Counted from the first letter of the stretch, positions 1 to 9,454 are shown. The stretch is DNA of 64,000 nucleotides from JAJFJD01 sp965228425 (GCA_965228425.1 OZ245815.1:1302001-1366000); one strand, 5' to 3'. The notes: generated by a model not told the origin, from the letters alone. Made by a program: numbers and translations.

Positions 1-279
1 GCCGGCTTTCCTTACCCCGCCACGTGGGAGGGGACCGGCGTGGCGCTCTATCTCGGCCTGTTTCCGACCGCATTGGCCCTGCTTTTCTTCAACATGGCGG
101 TCGATATCGTCGGACCCAACCGGGCCGGCCTGTGCAACCACCTGGTGCCGGTCTTTGCGACGATCCTGGCCGTCTTGTTCCTGGGCGAGCGCCTGGCGCT
201 GTTCCATTTGGTTGGCGTCGCGTTCATAGCGGCCGGACTCTATTTGGCGACGGCGCAGGGATCGGCGCGCCGGGCGTAG
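1..279 (+). CDS. DMT/EamA family transporter, C-terminal part (cut by window start)
   Basis: The frame is open from the first base and ends at TAG 277-279, so only about the last 92 residues of an inner-membrane drug/metabolite transporter are here. Hydrophobic stretches separated by short polar turns are visible. The segment with PNRAGLCNHLVPVFATILA followed by LGERL and a last helix matches the end of the second EamA repeat, where a conserved Pro/Gly-rich helix is followed by a GE motif. The substrate cannot be told. The 3' end overlaps the convergent sortase gene by about 56 bases. The family call is good; partner genes lie outside the window. Confidence 0.85.
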   Translation, partial: AGFPYPATWEGTGVALYLGLFPTALALLFFNMAVDIVGPNRAGLCNHLVPVFATILAVLFLGERLALFHLVGVAFIAAGLYLATAQGSARRA

Positions 280-847
280 CCTCCGGCTCGGCATAGACCA
301 CATATCGCAACGGCCCGCCGGGATCGACCGCGTCGAAGGGGTAGCAGGTCACCAGCGCGAGCCAGCTATCGTCAGTCTCGACCCGCAGGCCGCTCGCATC
401 GGAATCCACGACCTGCGTCTTGGTGATGCGAAATGTCCGGCGCGCGCCCGAGCGGTCGGTCACCGTCATCGTGTCCCCGGACTTGAGGTTCTGCAGGAAC
501 CGGAAATGTGTGTCGCGATGGCCGCTGATGACGGACACGCCGGCACCGCCCGGCGCCGAGGTTCCGTCCATGTGGGCGGGACCGAAGGCAAGGGTGCGGC
601 CGCTGGCGCCCGCCAGGACGATCTGGTCGACTTGCAGGCGCGGCACCGCGATCTGGGCCACCGGCCAGGTGTCGGCCCAGGACCAGGGTTTGGCGCGGTC
701 TGCGCCGTTCTGGGTATCGGCCCAAGCGCGTTTGATGAGGAACTGCGCCAGGCCGGCCTTGGCATGGATCCAGGCTCCCTCGCCGACCTGCCATCCGCCG
801 AAGGCGAGCAACAGGGCGGCGAGGGCGCACGCACCGCGGGAGGTCAC
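224..847 (-). CDS. Class GN sortase (Gram-negative sortase)
   Basis: Sortase transpeptidase that would cleave the sorting signal of the neighbouring surface protein at the inner membrane. The chosen start is a GTG whose GTGA overlaps the TGA of the upstream gene, giving 207 residues with an N-terminal membrane anchor (about 5-25). The catalytic triad is visible: His110 in SGHRDTHF, Cys168 in LVTCYPFD and Arg181 in PLRYVVYAE. An ATG at 892 would add 15 residues and is the alternative start. The direct overlap with the VIT/vWA target gene is the usual arrangement of the proteobacterial GN sortase system (TIGR03784/TIGR03788 type). No other sortase substrate is seen in the window. Confidence 0.9.
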   Translation of the reverse strand: MTSRGACALAALLLAFGGWQVGEGAWIHAKAGLAQFLIKRAWADTQNGADRAKPWSWADTWPVAQIAVPRLQVDQIVLAGASGRTLAFGPAHMDGTSAPGGAGVSVISGHRDTHFRFLQNLKSGDTMTVTDRSGARRTFRITKTQVVDSDASGLRVETDDSWLALVTCYPFDAVDPGGPLRYVVYAEPEATPGAPIPAPSPNRVRPL

Positions 848-3108
848 TGCGCGGTGCGCCGGCGGACGAACCAGACAGCGAGCGCTAGGCACACCAGCAG
901 CAGCCCGATCAGCAAATGCTGACCGGCGGGCGTTGCCGTGCGGGTGTGCAGTCTGATCATCGCGCCGGGTTGGCCCGGCTGGTGGACCGTGCTGGCGGGC
1001 GCGGCGGTTCCGCCGGCCGCGGTCGACTGGGCCAGCGTCCGCAAGGTTGCCTTGCCTTGCGTCCGCTGCGGCAGGGATTTGCCGGCCGCCTGCGGCGGCG
1101 TCCAGCCGGCGGGCGGGTTGGTGGGAACCGCACGGCGGCTCATGCCCTCGGTCGACGGCCGGCTGATCTTCTTATCGACCGCCACCAAGCTGGTGTAGCG
1201 GCTCATGATCTGATGCGGCAACGCGACCTTCAGGACCGCCTGCCGTACGGCCATCGGATCGACGCCTTCCTGCAACTCGTCCATCAGCGCTTCGGTCTTC
1301 CGCTTCGCCCAGAGCTTGGCGATGCCCTTTCCGTCCAACGCGTCCGTGAGGGCCAATTTCGTCGACCATTCCCGGCCGGCGAGTCGGCCCGCGATGGTGA
1401 TGTCGCCGGCACCCTGGGGCAGACGTGCGCTGACGATAACCGGGTCGCCTCGATACAGGTCGGGTACGCGCTCCGGCTGCACGTCGGTGGCGGTGTGGTC
1501 GGGAAAATCGACCGCGATGTCCGTCAGCACCGGATTGCCGAGTTTCTTGAACAGGCGGGTCATCTTGTCGGTGACCTCGCTGGTCTTGCCGATGAAGGTG
1601 AAGGTGCCGCGACCGAACCGCGCCGCTTTGTTCATGAAATGGGCGTTCGGCGCGCTGCCGATGCCGATCGTGAACAGGCGTGAATCGCCGATGCCCCGCC
1701 GGATCAGCCGAAACAGTTGCGCTTCGTTGCCGACGCTCCCGTCGGTCATGAGCACGATCTGGCGCAGCCGGCTGGTATCGATCCGGTCGTCCAGGGCGAG
1801 ATCGAGCGCGCGGCGCATTTCGGTGCCGCCGTCCGCCGTCAGACCTCGGACAAACAGCCGTGCCTTGGCCAACGATTGAGCCGAGACCGGCTGCGGCTTG
1901 GCGAATACCGGGGTCGGCTGACTGGCGAATCCGACGATGTTGAAGCTGTCGTTGGGTTGCAGGCGGTCGAGCGCGAACAGGAGGGCTTTCTTGGCCTGCT
2001 CGATCGATTGGCCATGCATGGACCCCGATGTGTCGATGATGAAGATCGCCTCCCGCGGCAGCCGGGGTTCGTCCTTCTTCGCTTCGCCGGCCGGCGGGAT
2101 GACCATGGCGAGCACGTAGGTCTCGCCGTCGCGGTCTTCCTTGAAAAGCGTTGCTCGCGGCGCGTCGCCAGGGTCGGGCCGCCATTCGAGGACGAAATCC
2201 CGGTCGGCGGGGACCGGACCGTTGCGCAAAACCACTTGGAAACTGTTGTCGCCGGCATCGGCGACCTGCACCTCGTGATACAAGCTGCGCAGGGCGGCGA
2301 CCGACAAACCGGGATTCAAGGTAACGGTGATCAGGGCCGGGTTCCCCTTGCCCATGACCGGATGGCGCATAGGCGGGGTGATCCGTTCGGCGTCGGGGAC
2401 GGTGCGCGTGTTGACGCCCCAACCGATGCCGCCGACGCCCGCGATGTGCGGACCCTTGGGGATATAGCGCGGGTTGACCACCATCGGGAAACGCAGCGAG
2501 TACAGACCGTCTACGACCGTCACCGGCTGTTGATAGGACATCTCGACGGTGATGGTCTCGCCGGGCGGAATATTCGCGATGGAAACGGTAAACAGGTTCG
2601 GCCGTTCCTGCTCGACGAGGCTGGCCTTGCGGCCGCTGCGTTTCGCCGCGTCGTAGCGTTTCTTGGCCGCCTTGCGTTCGTCGATCCTGCCTTCGATTAT
2701 CCGCTCGCCGATCCGCATCAGCATATGGTCGACCGCACCCTTGCGCGACATGGGGAAGACATAGACGCCTTCCACCCATTCCTTGCGGGGGTTCTTGAAA
2801 CTTTGCGCGATGTTGACGCGGGCGACGATTCCGTTGATGTCGATCGTGACTCTTGCGTCGAGTTCGGGCGCGGCAACGCCGAGGCCCGATGTGTTCGGCT
2901 TGCGCAAGAACAGGCCGCCGTCGGACTTTCCGCGTTCGGTCGGCCCGGCGACCGGCGCCGCCTCGGCCGACAGGGCGACGATGCCCGTGCCGATAAAGAT
3001 CAGTGCGCTGATTATGAGGATCGAAAACTCTTGAATGAACTTGCTGGACCGGGTCCGTTTCGGACCCGACGGCGTTACGGTAAGCGGCCGCCCGCCAAAT
3101 CTACTCAT
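844..3108 (-). CDS. Sortase-associated surface protein with VIT and vWA domains (marine proteobacterial sortase target family)
   Basis: A 754-residue exported protein. It has a basic N-terminus and a hydrophobic signal/anchor (about 24-50), a VIT (vault/inter-alpha-trypsin) domain from about 70 to 210, and a von Willebrand A domain from about 350. The metal site DTSGS lies at 359-363. The C-terminus has the tripartite sorting shape: a short motif, a hydrophobic helix (LLIGLLLVCLALAVWFV) and a basic RRRTAQ tail. The motif itself is degenerate. Residues 721-730 read HTRTATPAGQ, keeping the TATPA part I remember for the family, but HT stands where LP is expected. It is followed directly by its sortase, with which it is probably co-translated. 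Function in the family is unknown; adhesion or envelope display is a guess. Confidence 0.88.
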   Translation of the reverse strand: MSRFGGRPLTVTPSGPKRTRSSKFIQEFSILIISALIFIGTGIVALSAEAAPVAGPTERGKSDGGLFLRKPNTSGLGVAAPELDARVTIDINGIVARVNIAQSFKNPRKEWVEGVYVFPMSRKGAVDHMLMRIGERIIEGRIDERKAAKKRYDAAKRSGRKASLVEQERPNLFTVSIANIPPGETITVEMSYQQPVTVVDGLYSLRFPMVVNPRYIPKGPHIAGVGGIGWGVNTRTVPDAERITPPMRHPVMGKGNPALITVTLNPGLSVAALRSLYHEVQVADAGDNSFQVVLRNGPVPADRDFVLEWRPDPGDAPRATLFKEDRDGETYVLAMVIPPAGEAKKDEPRLPREAIFIIDTSGSMHGQSIEQAKKALLFALDRLQPNDSFNIVGFASQPTPVFAKPQPVSAQSLAKARLFVRGLTADGGTEMRRALDLALDDRIDTSRLRQIVLMTDGSVGNEAQLFRLIRRGIGDSRLFTIGIGSAPNAHFMNKAARFGRGTFTFIGKTSEVTDKMTRLFKKLGNPVLTDIAVDFPDHTATDVQPERVPDLYRGDPVIVSARLPQGAGDITIAGRLAGREWSTKLALTDALDGKGIAKLWAKRKTEALMDELQEGVDPMAVRQAVLKVALPHQIMSRYTSLVAVDKKISRPSTEGMSRRAVPTNPPAGWTPPQAAGKSLPQRTQGKATLRTLAQSTAAGGTAAPASTVHQPGQPGAMIRLHTRTATPAGQHLLIGLLLVCLALAVWFVRRRTAQ

Positions 3109-3261
3109 CTTCCCTGTCTCCTGCTGTCTCTTCTCTTTGTCGGTGTGCCGTTCCGACAGCGTTCAGCAAAGGCGGGCAAGCGGGCGAAGCTTGGGCGAGT
3201 TATGGGCGATGTTTGGAAGAAATACGGCGAGTTTTTGGCGCACGCCGCGCGAGCGCCGGAC

Positions 3262-4101
3262 TCATAGGTTCATAAAAACGATCCCGACGACGATCCCGAT
3301 TGCCGCAACGATGCGGCGCGAACCAAAGGATTCCTTCATGAAAAGCGCGCCGATGATCGCGGCAAAAACCACGCTCGTTTCGCGCAGTGCGGCGACCGGA
3401 CCCATCGCGGCAAAGCTGAGCGCCCACAGCACGATGCAGAAGTTCAGCGCGCTGATGACGCCGAGCGCGATGCCGGTCTTCCATCGGTCGCGCATCGCGG
3501 TGTAGATCCGTTGACCGCGCCAGACGCGGGCGATCACCAGCATCGTGAACCCGTCGAGCACGAACATCCAGACGACATAACTGAGCGCCGCCTCGGGAAT
3601 GCGCACGGCGAGGCCGTCGACCACCGTGTAGGCGCTGAGCACGACGCCGGCGATACCCGCCAGCAACAACGGTCGCAAGCCCGCACCGGCGACCTTGCTG
3701 CGTTCCAACGCGAAGCTGAGCAGCCCGGCGCAGATCAACAGGATGCCGAAGACGGTCATGCCGCCGGGTATTTCACCGGCGGCGGGGATGGCGAGCAGGG
3801 TGACCAGCAGCGGCGCCACGCCGCGCGTGACCGGGTAGACCTGGCTCAACTCGCCGTGGATATACATCGCGACCATGGCGATCTTGTAGATGATGTGGAG
3901 GACCACATGCACCGCGAGCAGCAGCCAAATCGATTGCGGCGGCGGCGGGACGAAGAACAGCGCCGGCACCATCAATAAGGCTTCGGAGCCATATATAAGG
4001 GACGCCATGGCGACTGGGTCGCGGGCGCCCTTGATAAAGGCGTTCCAGGATGCATGAACCAGTGCCGCGAGCAGCAGGAGCGCGGTGACGGTGAGGGTCA
4101 T
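3262..4101 (-). CDS. DMT/EamA family transporter
   Basis: A 279-residue membrane protein made almost wholly of hydrophobic helices (about ten), beginning with a helix containing LVHASWNAFIKG, a pattern typical of EamA-type exporters. Two internally similar halves are apparent. The second half ends with a helix after FAAIIGALFMKESFG, where the conserved Glu follows the ninth helix. It would move a small metabolite across the inner membrane; the substrate is unknown. The gene lies 13 bases after the dioxygenase-like gene on the same strand, so the two may be co-transcribed. Confidence 0.88.
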   Translation of the reverse strand: MTLTVTALLLLAALVHASWNAFIKGARDPVAMASLIYGSEALLMVPALFFVPPPPQSIWLLLAVHVVLHIIYKIAMVAMYIHGELSQVYPVTRGVAPLLVTLLAIPAAGEIPGGMTVFGILLICAGLLSFALERSKVAGAGLRPLLLAGIAGVVLSAYTVVDGLAVRIPEAALSYVVWMFVLDGFTMLVIARVWRGQRIYTAMRDRWKTGIALGVISALNFCIVLWALSFAAMGPVAALRETSVVFAAIIGALFMKESFGSRRIVAAIGIVVGIVFMNL

Positions 4102-4114
4102 CGGCAGGGCGCCG

Positions 4115-4975
4115 TCAGGTGTCTACGACGACGCCTCCGTCCCCCCGATGAGCGCCTTTGTTGGTCCCTTGATAGATGAAGGCTTCGCGCGTCGCCGTGA
4201 CTCGGTCATGCAGTGCCACGGCGTCGGGGTGCAGGTCGGAGACCGGCGGAGTCTCGGCCTCGAAATTGTTGTAACGGTCTTCGCCACGCACCAGCATCGC
4301 GCTGTCGGGAACCCCGGTGATCTGGCTGACATGTGGCGCGATATAACGGATGGCAAATCCGATGCGGCGGTCGTCGGTCATGTTCGGTGTGGAGGCGTGC
4401 GCGAGCATGACATGATGCAGCGAGCTTTCGCCGGCCTTGAGGACCATGTCGACGGCGGCGTCCTCATCCACGTCGACGCCGAGTTCCTGGCCCCGCGTCA
4501 ACAGATTGTCCGGATCGAAGGTGTCCTTATGCGGCAGTTGGTCGTGCTTATGCGTGCCGGGCGCGACCTTCATCGCGCCGCTTTCCAGTGTGGCCGGTGT
4601 GAAGGCGACCCAGGCGGTGCATACGTCCGGCGAACTGAGGCCCCAGTAGGTCGCGTCCTGATGCCAGGATACGAAGCCTTTCCGGTCCGGTTCCTTGATG
4701 AAAAAAGAGGATTGCCAACACAGGATGTCGGGGCCGAGCACGTCCTCAACCGCATCCAGGATCGCCGGGTGCCGCACGAGGTCGTTCAGCCAGGTGAGCA
4801 ACAGATACAGTTTCTGCTTTTTCCGGCCGGTGATCGCGCCGCCCTGACTCGCTTCGAAATCTTCGAGCTGGCGCCGGCAGTCGGCGGCCTCGTTTTCGGA
4901 CAGCACCGAAACGGGGAAATGGAACCCGTCTTCGTGATAGCGCCGGACTTGGTCCGCGGTAAGCGATTTAGGCAT
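4115..4975 (-). CDS. Phytanoyl-CoA dioxygenase (PhyH) family protein
   Basis: Predicted Fe(II)/2-oxoglutarate-dependent oxygenase of 286 residues. The iron ligands are visible as an HxD pair in VSWHQDATYW and a later His in the SLHHVMLAHAS region, and an Arg follows in the RIGFAIRYIAPH strand as expected for 2-oxoglutarate binding. I use the ATG giving MPKSLTADQ because GGAGA stands about ten bases upstream; a longer open frame to 5038 lacks similarity to the family. Close PhyH relatives act on varied small molecules, so the substrate is not assigned. The gene is followed by a DMT exporter on the same strand. Confidence 0.88.
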   Translation of the reverse strand: MPKSLTADQVRRYHEDGFHFPVSVLSENEAADCRRQLEDFEASQGGAITGRKKQKLYLLLTWLNDLVRHPAILDAVEDVLGPDILCWQSSFFIKEPDRKGFVSWHQDATYWGLSSPDVCTAWVAFTPATLESGAMKVAPGTHKHDQLPHKDTFDPDNLLTRGQELGVDVDEDAAVDMVLKAGESSLHHVMLAHASTPNMTDDRRIGFAIRYIAPHVSQITGVPDSAMLVRGEDRYNNFEAETPPVSDLHPDAVALHDRVTATREAFIYQGTNKGAHRGDGGVVVDT

Positions 4976-5140
4976 GGTCGAAGCTCTCCGGAGCGTGGTC
5001 GTAGAACGCAGCATATCACCGGTCCGCGCGGGCGTCATTTGCCGCGGGACCCGTTGGTTTCAGTGTTGAAACGCCGTTGGCTTGGGCGTAGTGTTCGCAC
5101 CTTCACTGGTTAATTCTACGTTCAAATAAGGGGTTCGAAC

Positions 5141-6343
5141 ATGTCCGTCCTTGCAGCGCGACTTGGCCGCATCAAGCCGTCTCCCACGATGGCCGTAACC
5201 GCAAAAGCGCAGGATATGCAGCGCGCCGGCGAGGACGTCATCGGCCTCGGCGCGGGCGAGCCTGACTTTCCGACCCCGGACTTCGTGGTGCAGGCCGCGG
5301 TCGAGGCGATGAAGCGCGGCGAGACCAAATACGCGCCCCCCGCCGGCATCTTCGAATTGCGCGAGGCGGTCTGCCGCAAGTTCAAGCGCGAGAACAACCT
5401 CGACTATACGCCTGAGCAAATCTGCATCGGAGTCGGCGGCAAGCAGATCATTTATAACGCGATGATGGCGACGCTTGATCCCGGCGACGAGGTGATCGTG
5501 CCGGCGCCGTATTGGGTGAGCTATACGGATATCGCCGTGCTGGCCGAAGGGACGCCGGTAGTCATCGAGGGGCCGGAATCGAACAACTTCAAGATCACGG
5601 CGGACCAGCTCGAAGCGGCGATTACGCCGAAGTCCAAATGGTTCGTTCTCAACTCGCCGAGCAACCCGACGGGATCGGCGTATAGCTACGACGATCTGAA
5701 GGCGTTGGCCGACGTGTTGATGAAGCATCCGCGCGTGCTGGTCTTCGCGGATGACATCTACGAGCACATCATTTACGACGATTTCAAGTTCCACACGATC
5801 GCCGAGGTGGAGCCCGGCCTTAAGGATCGCACCTTGACGATGAACGGCCTGTCGAAAGCCTATTGCATGACGGGCTGGCGGGTCGGCTATGCGGGCGGTC
5901 CGACCGAGTTGATCAAGGGCATCAACAACATCCAGTCGCAGAACTGCAGCAGCACGTCGACGATTAGCCAGTGGGCGGCGGTCGACGCCTTGGATGGCGA
6001 TCAGAGCTTCATTGCCGAGAATGTGAAGGTCTTCAAGGAGCGGCGGGACCTTGTCGTCTCTATGCTGAATCAAGCGAATGGAATCAGCTGCGCGAAGCCG
6101 GAAGGCGCATTCTACGTCTACCCGTCGCTGGCCGGTTGCATGGGCAAGAAGACGCCCGACGGCAAGGTCATCGAGACCGACGAGGATTTCGTGACATATC
6201 TCTTGGAGACCGAAGGTGTCGCGGCGGTGCATGGCGAGGCGTTCGGCCTGTCGCCCTATATGCGCATTTCCTATGCCACGGCGACGGAAACGCTTGAAGA
6301 CGCCTGCATGCGCATCCAGCGGGCGTGCGCCGCGCTGACCTGA
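5141..6343 (+). CDS. aspC: Pyridoxal-phosphate aminotransferase, aspartate aminotransferase type
   Basis: Class I aminotransferase of 400 residues, the usual length for the alphaproteobacterial aspartate (or prephenate) aminotransferase. The PLP lysine is K239 in NGLSKAYCMTGWR. Other expected features are the LGAGEPDFPTP start of the fold, the NSPSNPTG loop and the DDIYEHI segment with the PLP-binding Asp and Tyr. It would interconvert aspartate and oxaloacetate in the cytoplasm. A 102-base gap upstream leaves room for its own promoter. The next gene, a ketopantoate reductase, starts 19 bases later, so they may form an operon. Confidence 0.93.
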   Translation: MSVLAARLGRIKPSPTMAVTAKAQDMQRAGEDVIGLGAGEPDFPTPDFVVQAAVEAMKRGETKYAPPAGIFELREAVCRKFKRENNLDYTPEQICIGVGGKQIIYNAMMATLDPGDEVIVPAPYWVSYTDIAVLAEGTPVVIEGPESNNFKITADQLEAAITPKSKWFVLNSPSNPTGSAYSYDDLKALADVLMKHPRVLVFADDIYEHIIYDDFKFHTIAEVEPGLKDRTLTMNGLSKAYCMTGWRVGYAGGPTELIKGINNIQSQNCSSTSTISQWAAVDALDGDQSFIAENVKVFKERRDLVVSMLNQANGISCAKPEGAFYVYPSLAGCMGKKTPDGKVIETDEDFVTYLLETEGVAAVHGEAFGLSPYMRISYATATETLEDACMRIQRACAALT

Positions 6344-6362
6344 GCCGGAGGGAAGGGCCGTC

Positions 6363-7277
6363 ATGCGGATCGGTGTATTCGGTGCGGGAGCGGTCGGCGG
6401 CTATGTCGGTGCGCGTCTCGCCGCCGCCGGCGAGGACGTCACCTTCATTGCGCGGGGGGCACATCTGGATGCGATCCGCGAGACCGGGCTGCGCCTGGAT
6501 AGTCCGAATGGCGATCTTAGCCTGCATCCGGCGCAGGCGACCGACGACCCGTCCGAGGTCGGGGCCGTCGACTATCTTCTGTTCGCGGTCAAACTGTTCG
6601 ACACCGAGGCGGTGGCGGAAGCCTGCCGGCCGATGGTCGGTCCGGACACCACCGTCGTCGCGCTGCAGAACGGCGTCGAAACCGAAGAGATCATCGGCGG
6701 TATCCTCGGCCCGGAAAAGATCATGGGCGGCACCGTCTATATCGCCGCGGTCATCGCCGAGCCGGGCCTGATCCGCCAGACCGGTACCTTCGCCCGCGTG
6801 ATCTTCGGCGAGTTGGATGGCAGCCGTTCCGACCGCGGGCTCGCGCTCGAAACCGCCTGCAAGGCCGCCGATCTCGATGTGGTGTTCTCCGATGCGGTGC
6901 TGACCGAGATATGGATGAAATTCATCGTCTTGGCGGCGCTCAGCGGCGTGACCACGGCGACCCGGAAGCCGATTGGTCCGCTCCGCGCCGACCCCGACAC
7001 CCGGGCCCTGTTCCGCAACGCGATCGCCGAGGCGGCGGCCGTCGGGCGGGCAAGGGGTGTAGTCCTCCCGGACGATGCCGTCGACCGGCAGCTCGCGGTG
7101 GTGGATGGCTGGCCGCACGACATGGTGGCGTCGATGCTGCATGACCTAAATGCGGGTAAGCGTATGGAATTAGATCATCTTTCCGGCGCAGTGACCCGTC
7201 TCGGCCGGCTCGCGGGCGTGCCGACGCCGGTTCATGACGTGCTCTATGCCACGCTGAAGCCCTACAAGGACGGTTGA
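6363..7277 (+). CDS. panE: 2-dehydropantoate 2-reductase
   Basis: NADPH-dependent reductase of 304 residues that would make pantoate for coenzyme A synthesis. The N-terminus carries the Rossmann motif GAGAVGGYVGARLA. The second half contains the helical domain with EIWMKFI (catalytic Lys region), and near the end MLHDLNAGKRMELDHL, which corresponds to the conserved SMxxDxxxGRxTExD signature. It probably shares transcription with the aminotransferase upstream. Paralogues of this family reduce other 2-keto acids, so the pantothenate role is likely but not certain. Confidence 0.9.
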   Translation: MRIGVFGAGAVGGYVGARLAAAGEDVTFIARGAHLDAIRETGLRLDSPNGDLSLHPAQATDDPSEVGAVDYLLFAVKLFDTEAVAEACRPMVGPDTTVVALQNGVETEEIIGGILGPEKIMGGTVYIAAVIAEPGLIRQTGTFARVIFGELDGSRSDRGLALETACKAADLDVVFSDAVLTEIWMKFIVLAALSGVTTATRKPIGPLRADPDTRALFRNAIAEAAAVGRARGVVLPDDAVDRQLAVVDGWPHDMVASMLHDLNAGKRMELDHLSGAVTRLGRLAGVPTPVHDVLYATLKPYKDG

Positions 7278-7279
7278 AC

Positions 7280-7302
7280 AGCGGGCCGGTTTGCCGCTTT
7301 TT
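7280..7302 (+). terminator. Weak rho-independent terminator after panE
   Basis: AGCGG and CCGCT can pair as a five-base stem and are followed by a run of five T starting in the second arm. It lies directly after the panE stop codon. The stem is short, so this is a tentative call. Confidence 0.4.
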
Positions 7303-7400
7303 CCTTGCATCGGAGCCCTTGGATTGGAACCATATTCCCGGGTCTAAAAGACGTTCCGCATAATGGAACGGCACAATAACAATTCGGGAAGGAGGTTTTT

Positions 7401-9428
7401 ATGTCAGGGCGCACACCATCTGCACCCCGCTGCGCGGCACTTGTCGGACCATACCTCAGTGGGAAGACCACACTTCTAGAATCCATACTGTTCGCCTGCG
7501 GGGCGACGCACCGCAAGGGCAGCATCAAGGAAGGGAACACGGTCGGCGACGCCTCCGAAGAGGCACGCGCACGCAGCATGAGCACAGAGCTATCCGCCGC
7601 ATCGGCCGAATTCCTCGGCGAACAGTGGCATTTCCTCGACTGTCCCGGTTCGGTCGAATTCTCCCAGGACACCTATTCCGCTCTCATGGTGGCCGATGTC
7701 GCGGTCGTCGTTTGCGAGCCCGAGGTAAGCCGGGCGATGACGCTGGCGCCGCTTTTCCACTTCCTGGATACGCATCAAATCCCGCATATGGTGTTCATCA
7801 ACAAGGTGGACCATTCGAACGACCGCATCGGTGAATTGCTTGAAGCGATGCAGGGTGTCTCGGAACGGCCGCTGGCGCTGCGCCATGTCCCGATCCGCGA
7901 GGGGGACGATATCACCGGTTACGTGGATCTGGTTTCGGAGCGCGCCTATGAGTACAAGCCCGGCGAAAAGTCGTCGCTGATCGAGCTGCCGGATACCGTG
8001 AAGGACCGGAACGAGGAAGCGCGCCAGGAATTGTTGGAAACCCTGGCCGATTTCGACGACACGCTGCTCGAGCAGTTGCTGGAAGACGTGGTGCCGCCGA
8101 AGGACGAAATCTACGAATATCTGACCCGCGAACTCCAAGCGGACCGGGTCGTACCCGTTTTCCTGGGCGCAGCCGAAATGGATCACGGCGTGCGGCGGCT
8201 TCTGAAGGCGTTGCGGCACGAAGCGCCGCCACCCGAAGCCACGCTGGAACGGCTGGGCGGTGCAGACGGAAATCCGCTGGTGCAGGTCTTCAAGACCTAT
8301 CATCTGGCACACACGGGCAAGCTGTCCGTCGCCCGCGTGTGGCGCGGTGAGGTGCGGGACGGTGATTCCTTCGGCGAACACCGGGTCAGCGGCCTGTCGC
8401 AGCTCATGGGGCATACGCTGAACAAGATCGGCCGCGCCGGCGTGGGCGACGTCGTCGGTCTTGGCCGGCTCGAAGACGTGCATACGGGCAATGTGTTGAC
8501 CGAATCCGGTGTCGCCGTCGATTCCCTGCCCTGGTTCGACCCGATCCCGCCGGTCTACTCGATGGCGATCGCCGCCGAGAAACGCGAAGACGAGGTCAAG
8601 CTGTCGACCGGCATCGCCCGGATAATCGAAGAAGATCCGTCGGTATCGGCGGAACATAACGACGATACCCACGAACTGGTTTTGTGGGGGCAGGGCGACA
8701 TTCATCTGCAGGTGACCGGCGAGAAGCTGCGTAATCGTTACAATGTCGGCATTACGACCGCGCGCCCGCGCGTGCCCTACAAGGAGACGATCCGGAAGAC
8801 GATCCAGCAGCATGCCCGGCACAAGAAACAGTCCGGCGGGCACGGCGAGTTCGGCGACGTGCATCTGGAGATCAAACCGATGCAGCGCGGCCAAGGGTTC
8901 GAGTTCATCGACAAGATCACCGGCGGGGTGGTGCCGCGGCAGTATATTCCGGCCGTCGAACATGGCGTGAAGGAATATATGAGTGAAGGTCCGCTCGGAT
9001 TTCCAGTGATCGATCTGTCGGTTACGCTTTATGACGGACAGCATCATGCGGTGGATTCGTCGGACATGGCGTTCCGCCGGGCCGGCATTCTGGCGATGAA
9101 GGATGCGCTGCCGCAGTGCAATCCCGTCCTGTTGGAGCCGGTGGCCTCGGTCACCATTTCGGTGCCGAGCGAGTATACCGGTCAGGCGCAGAGCGTGATC
9201 AGCAAGCGGCGTGGCCAAATCCTGGGTTTCGATACCAAGGACGGCTGGAAAGGCTGGGACGAGGTCCAGGCGCATATGCCGCAGTCCGAATTGCACGATT
9301 TGATCGTCGATCTGCGGTCGTTGACCCTCGGCGTCGGCACCTTCGAATGGTCCTTCGATCATTTGGCCGAGTTGACGGGCCGCGACGCCGACATCATCGT
9401 TTCGGAACGAAAGGAAGCGGCCCAATAG
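7401..9428 (+). CDS. Elongation factor G-like translational GTPase
   Basis: A 675-residue protein with the five-domain EF-G layout: GTPase (1 to about 270), domain II, and domains III-V ending in a region similar to EF-G domain IV/V (GHGEFGDVHLEIKP, SEYTGQAQSVISKRRG). It is not the canonical factor. The P-loop is GPYLSGKTT instead of the usual GHxDxGKTT, and G3 is DCPGSVEF instead of DTPGHVDF, so the catalytic His of the GTPase switch is Ser. NKVD is kept. It belongs to the EF-G-like paralogue group found in many alphaproteobacteria, whose role is unclear. A strong AAGGAGG lies seven bases before the ATG. Confidence 0.9.
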   Translation: MSGRTPSAPRCAALVGPYLSGKTTLLESILFACGATHRKGSIKEGNTVGDASEEARARSMSTELSAASAEFLGEQWHFLDCPGSVEFSQDTYSALMVADVAVVVCEPEVSRAMTLAPLFHFLDTHQIPHMVFINKVDHSNDRIGELLEAMQGVSERPLALRHVPIREGDDITGYVDLVSERAYEYKPGEKSSLIELPDTVKDRNEEARQELLETLADFDDTLLEQLLEDVVPPKDEIYEYLTRELQADRVVPVFLGAAEMDHGVRRLLKALRHEAPPPEATLERLGGADGNPLVQVFKTYHLAHTGKLSVARVWRGEVRDGDSFGEHRVSGLSQLMGHTLNKIGRAGVGDVVGLGRLEDVHTGNVLTESGVAVDSLPWFDPIPPVYSMAIAAEKREDEVKLSTGIARIIEEDPSVSAEHNDDTHELVLWGQGDIHLQVTGEKLRNRYNVGITTARPRVPYKETIRKTIQQHARHKKQSGGHGEFGDVHLEIKPMQRGQGFEFIDKITGGVVPRQYIPAVEHGVKEYMSEGPLGFPVIDLSVTLYDGQHHAVDSSDMAFRRAGILAMKDALPQCNPVLLEPVASVTISVPSEYTGQAQSVISKRRGQILGFDTKDGWKGWDEVQAHMPQSELHDLIVDLRSLTLGVGTFEWSFDHLAELTGRDADIIVSERKEAAQ

Positions 9429-9454
9429 CCGCCGGCCTTCGGGCGTAGTATAGG

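Noticed and set aside
1717..3267. Long open frames antisense to real genes, e.g. 1717-3267 plus, 5060-6364 minus, 7590-9503 minus, 18467-20062 plus, 25321-26517 minus
   Set aside because: They lie fully opposite clearly conserved genes, have Arg/His/Gly-rich composition typical of GC-rich shadow frames, and show no family motifs.
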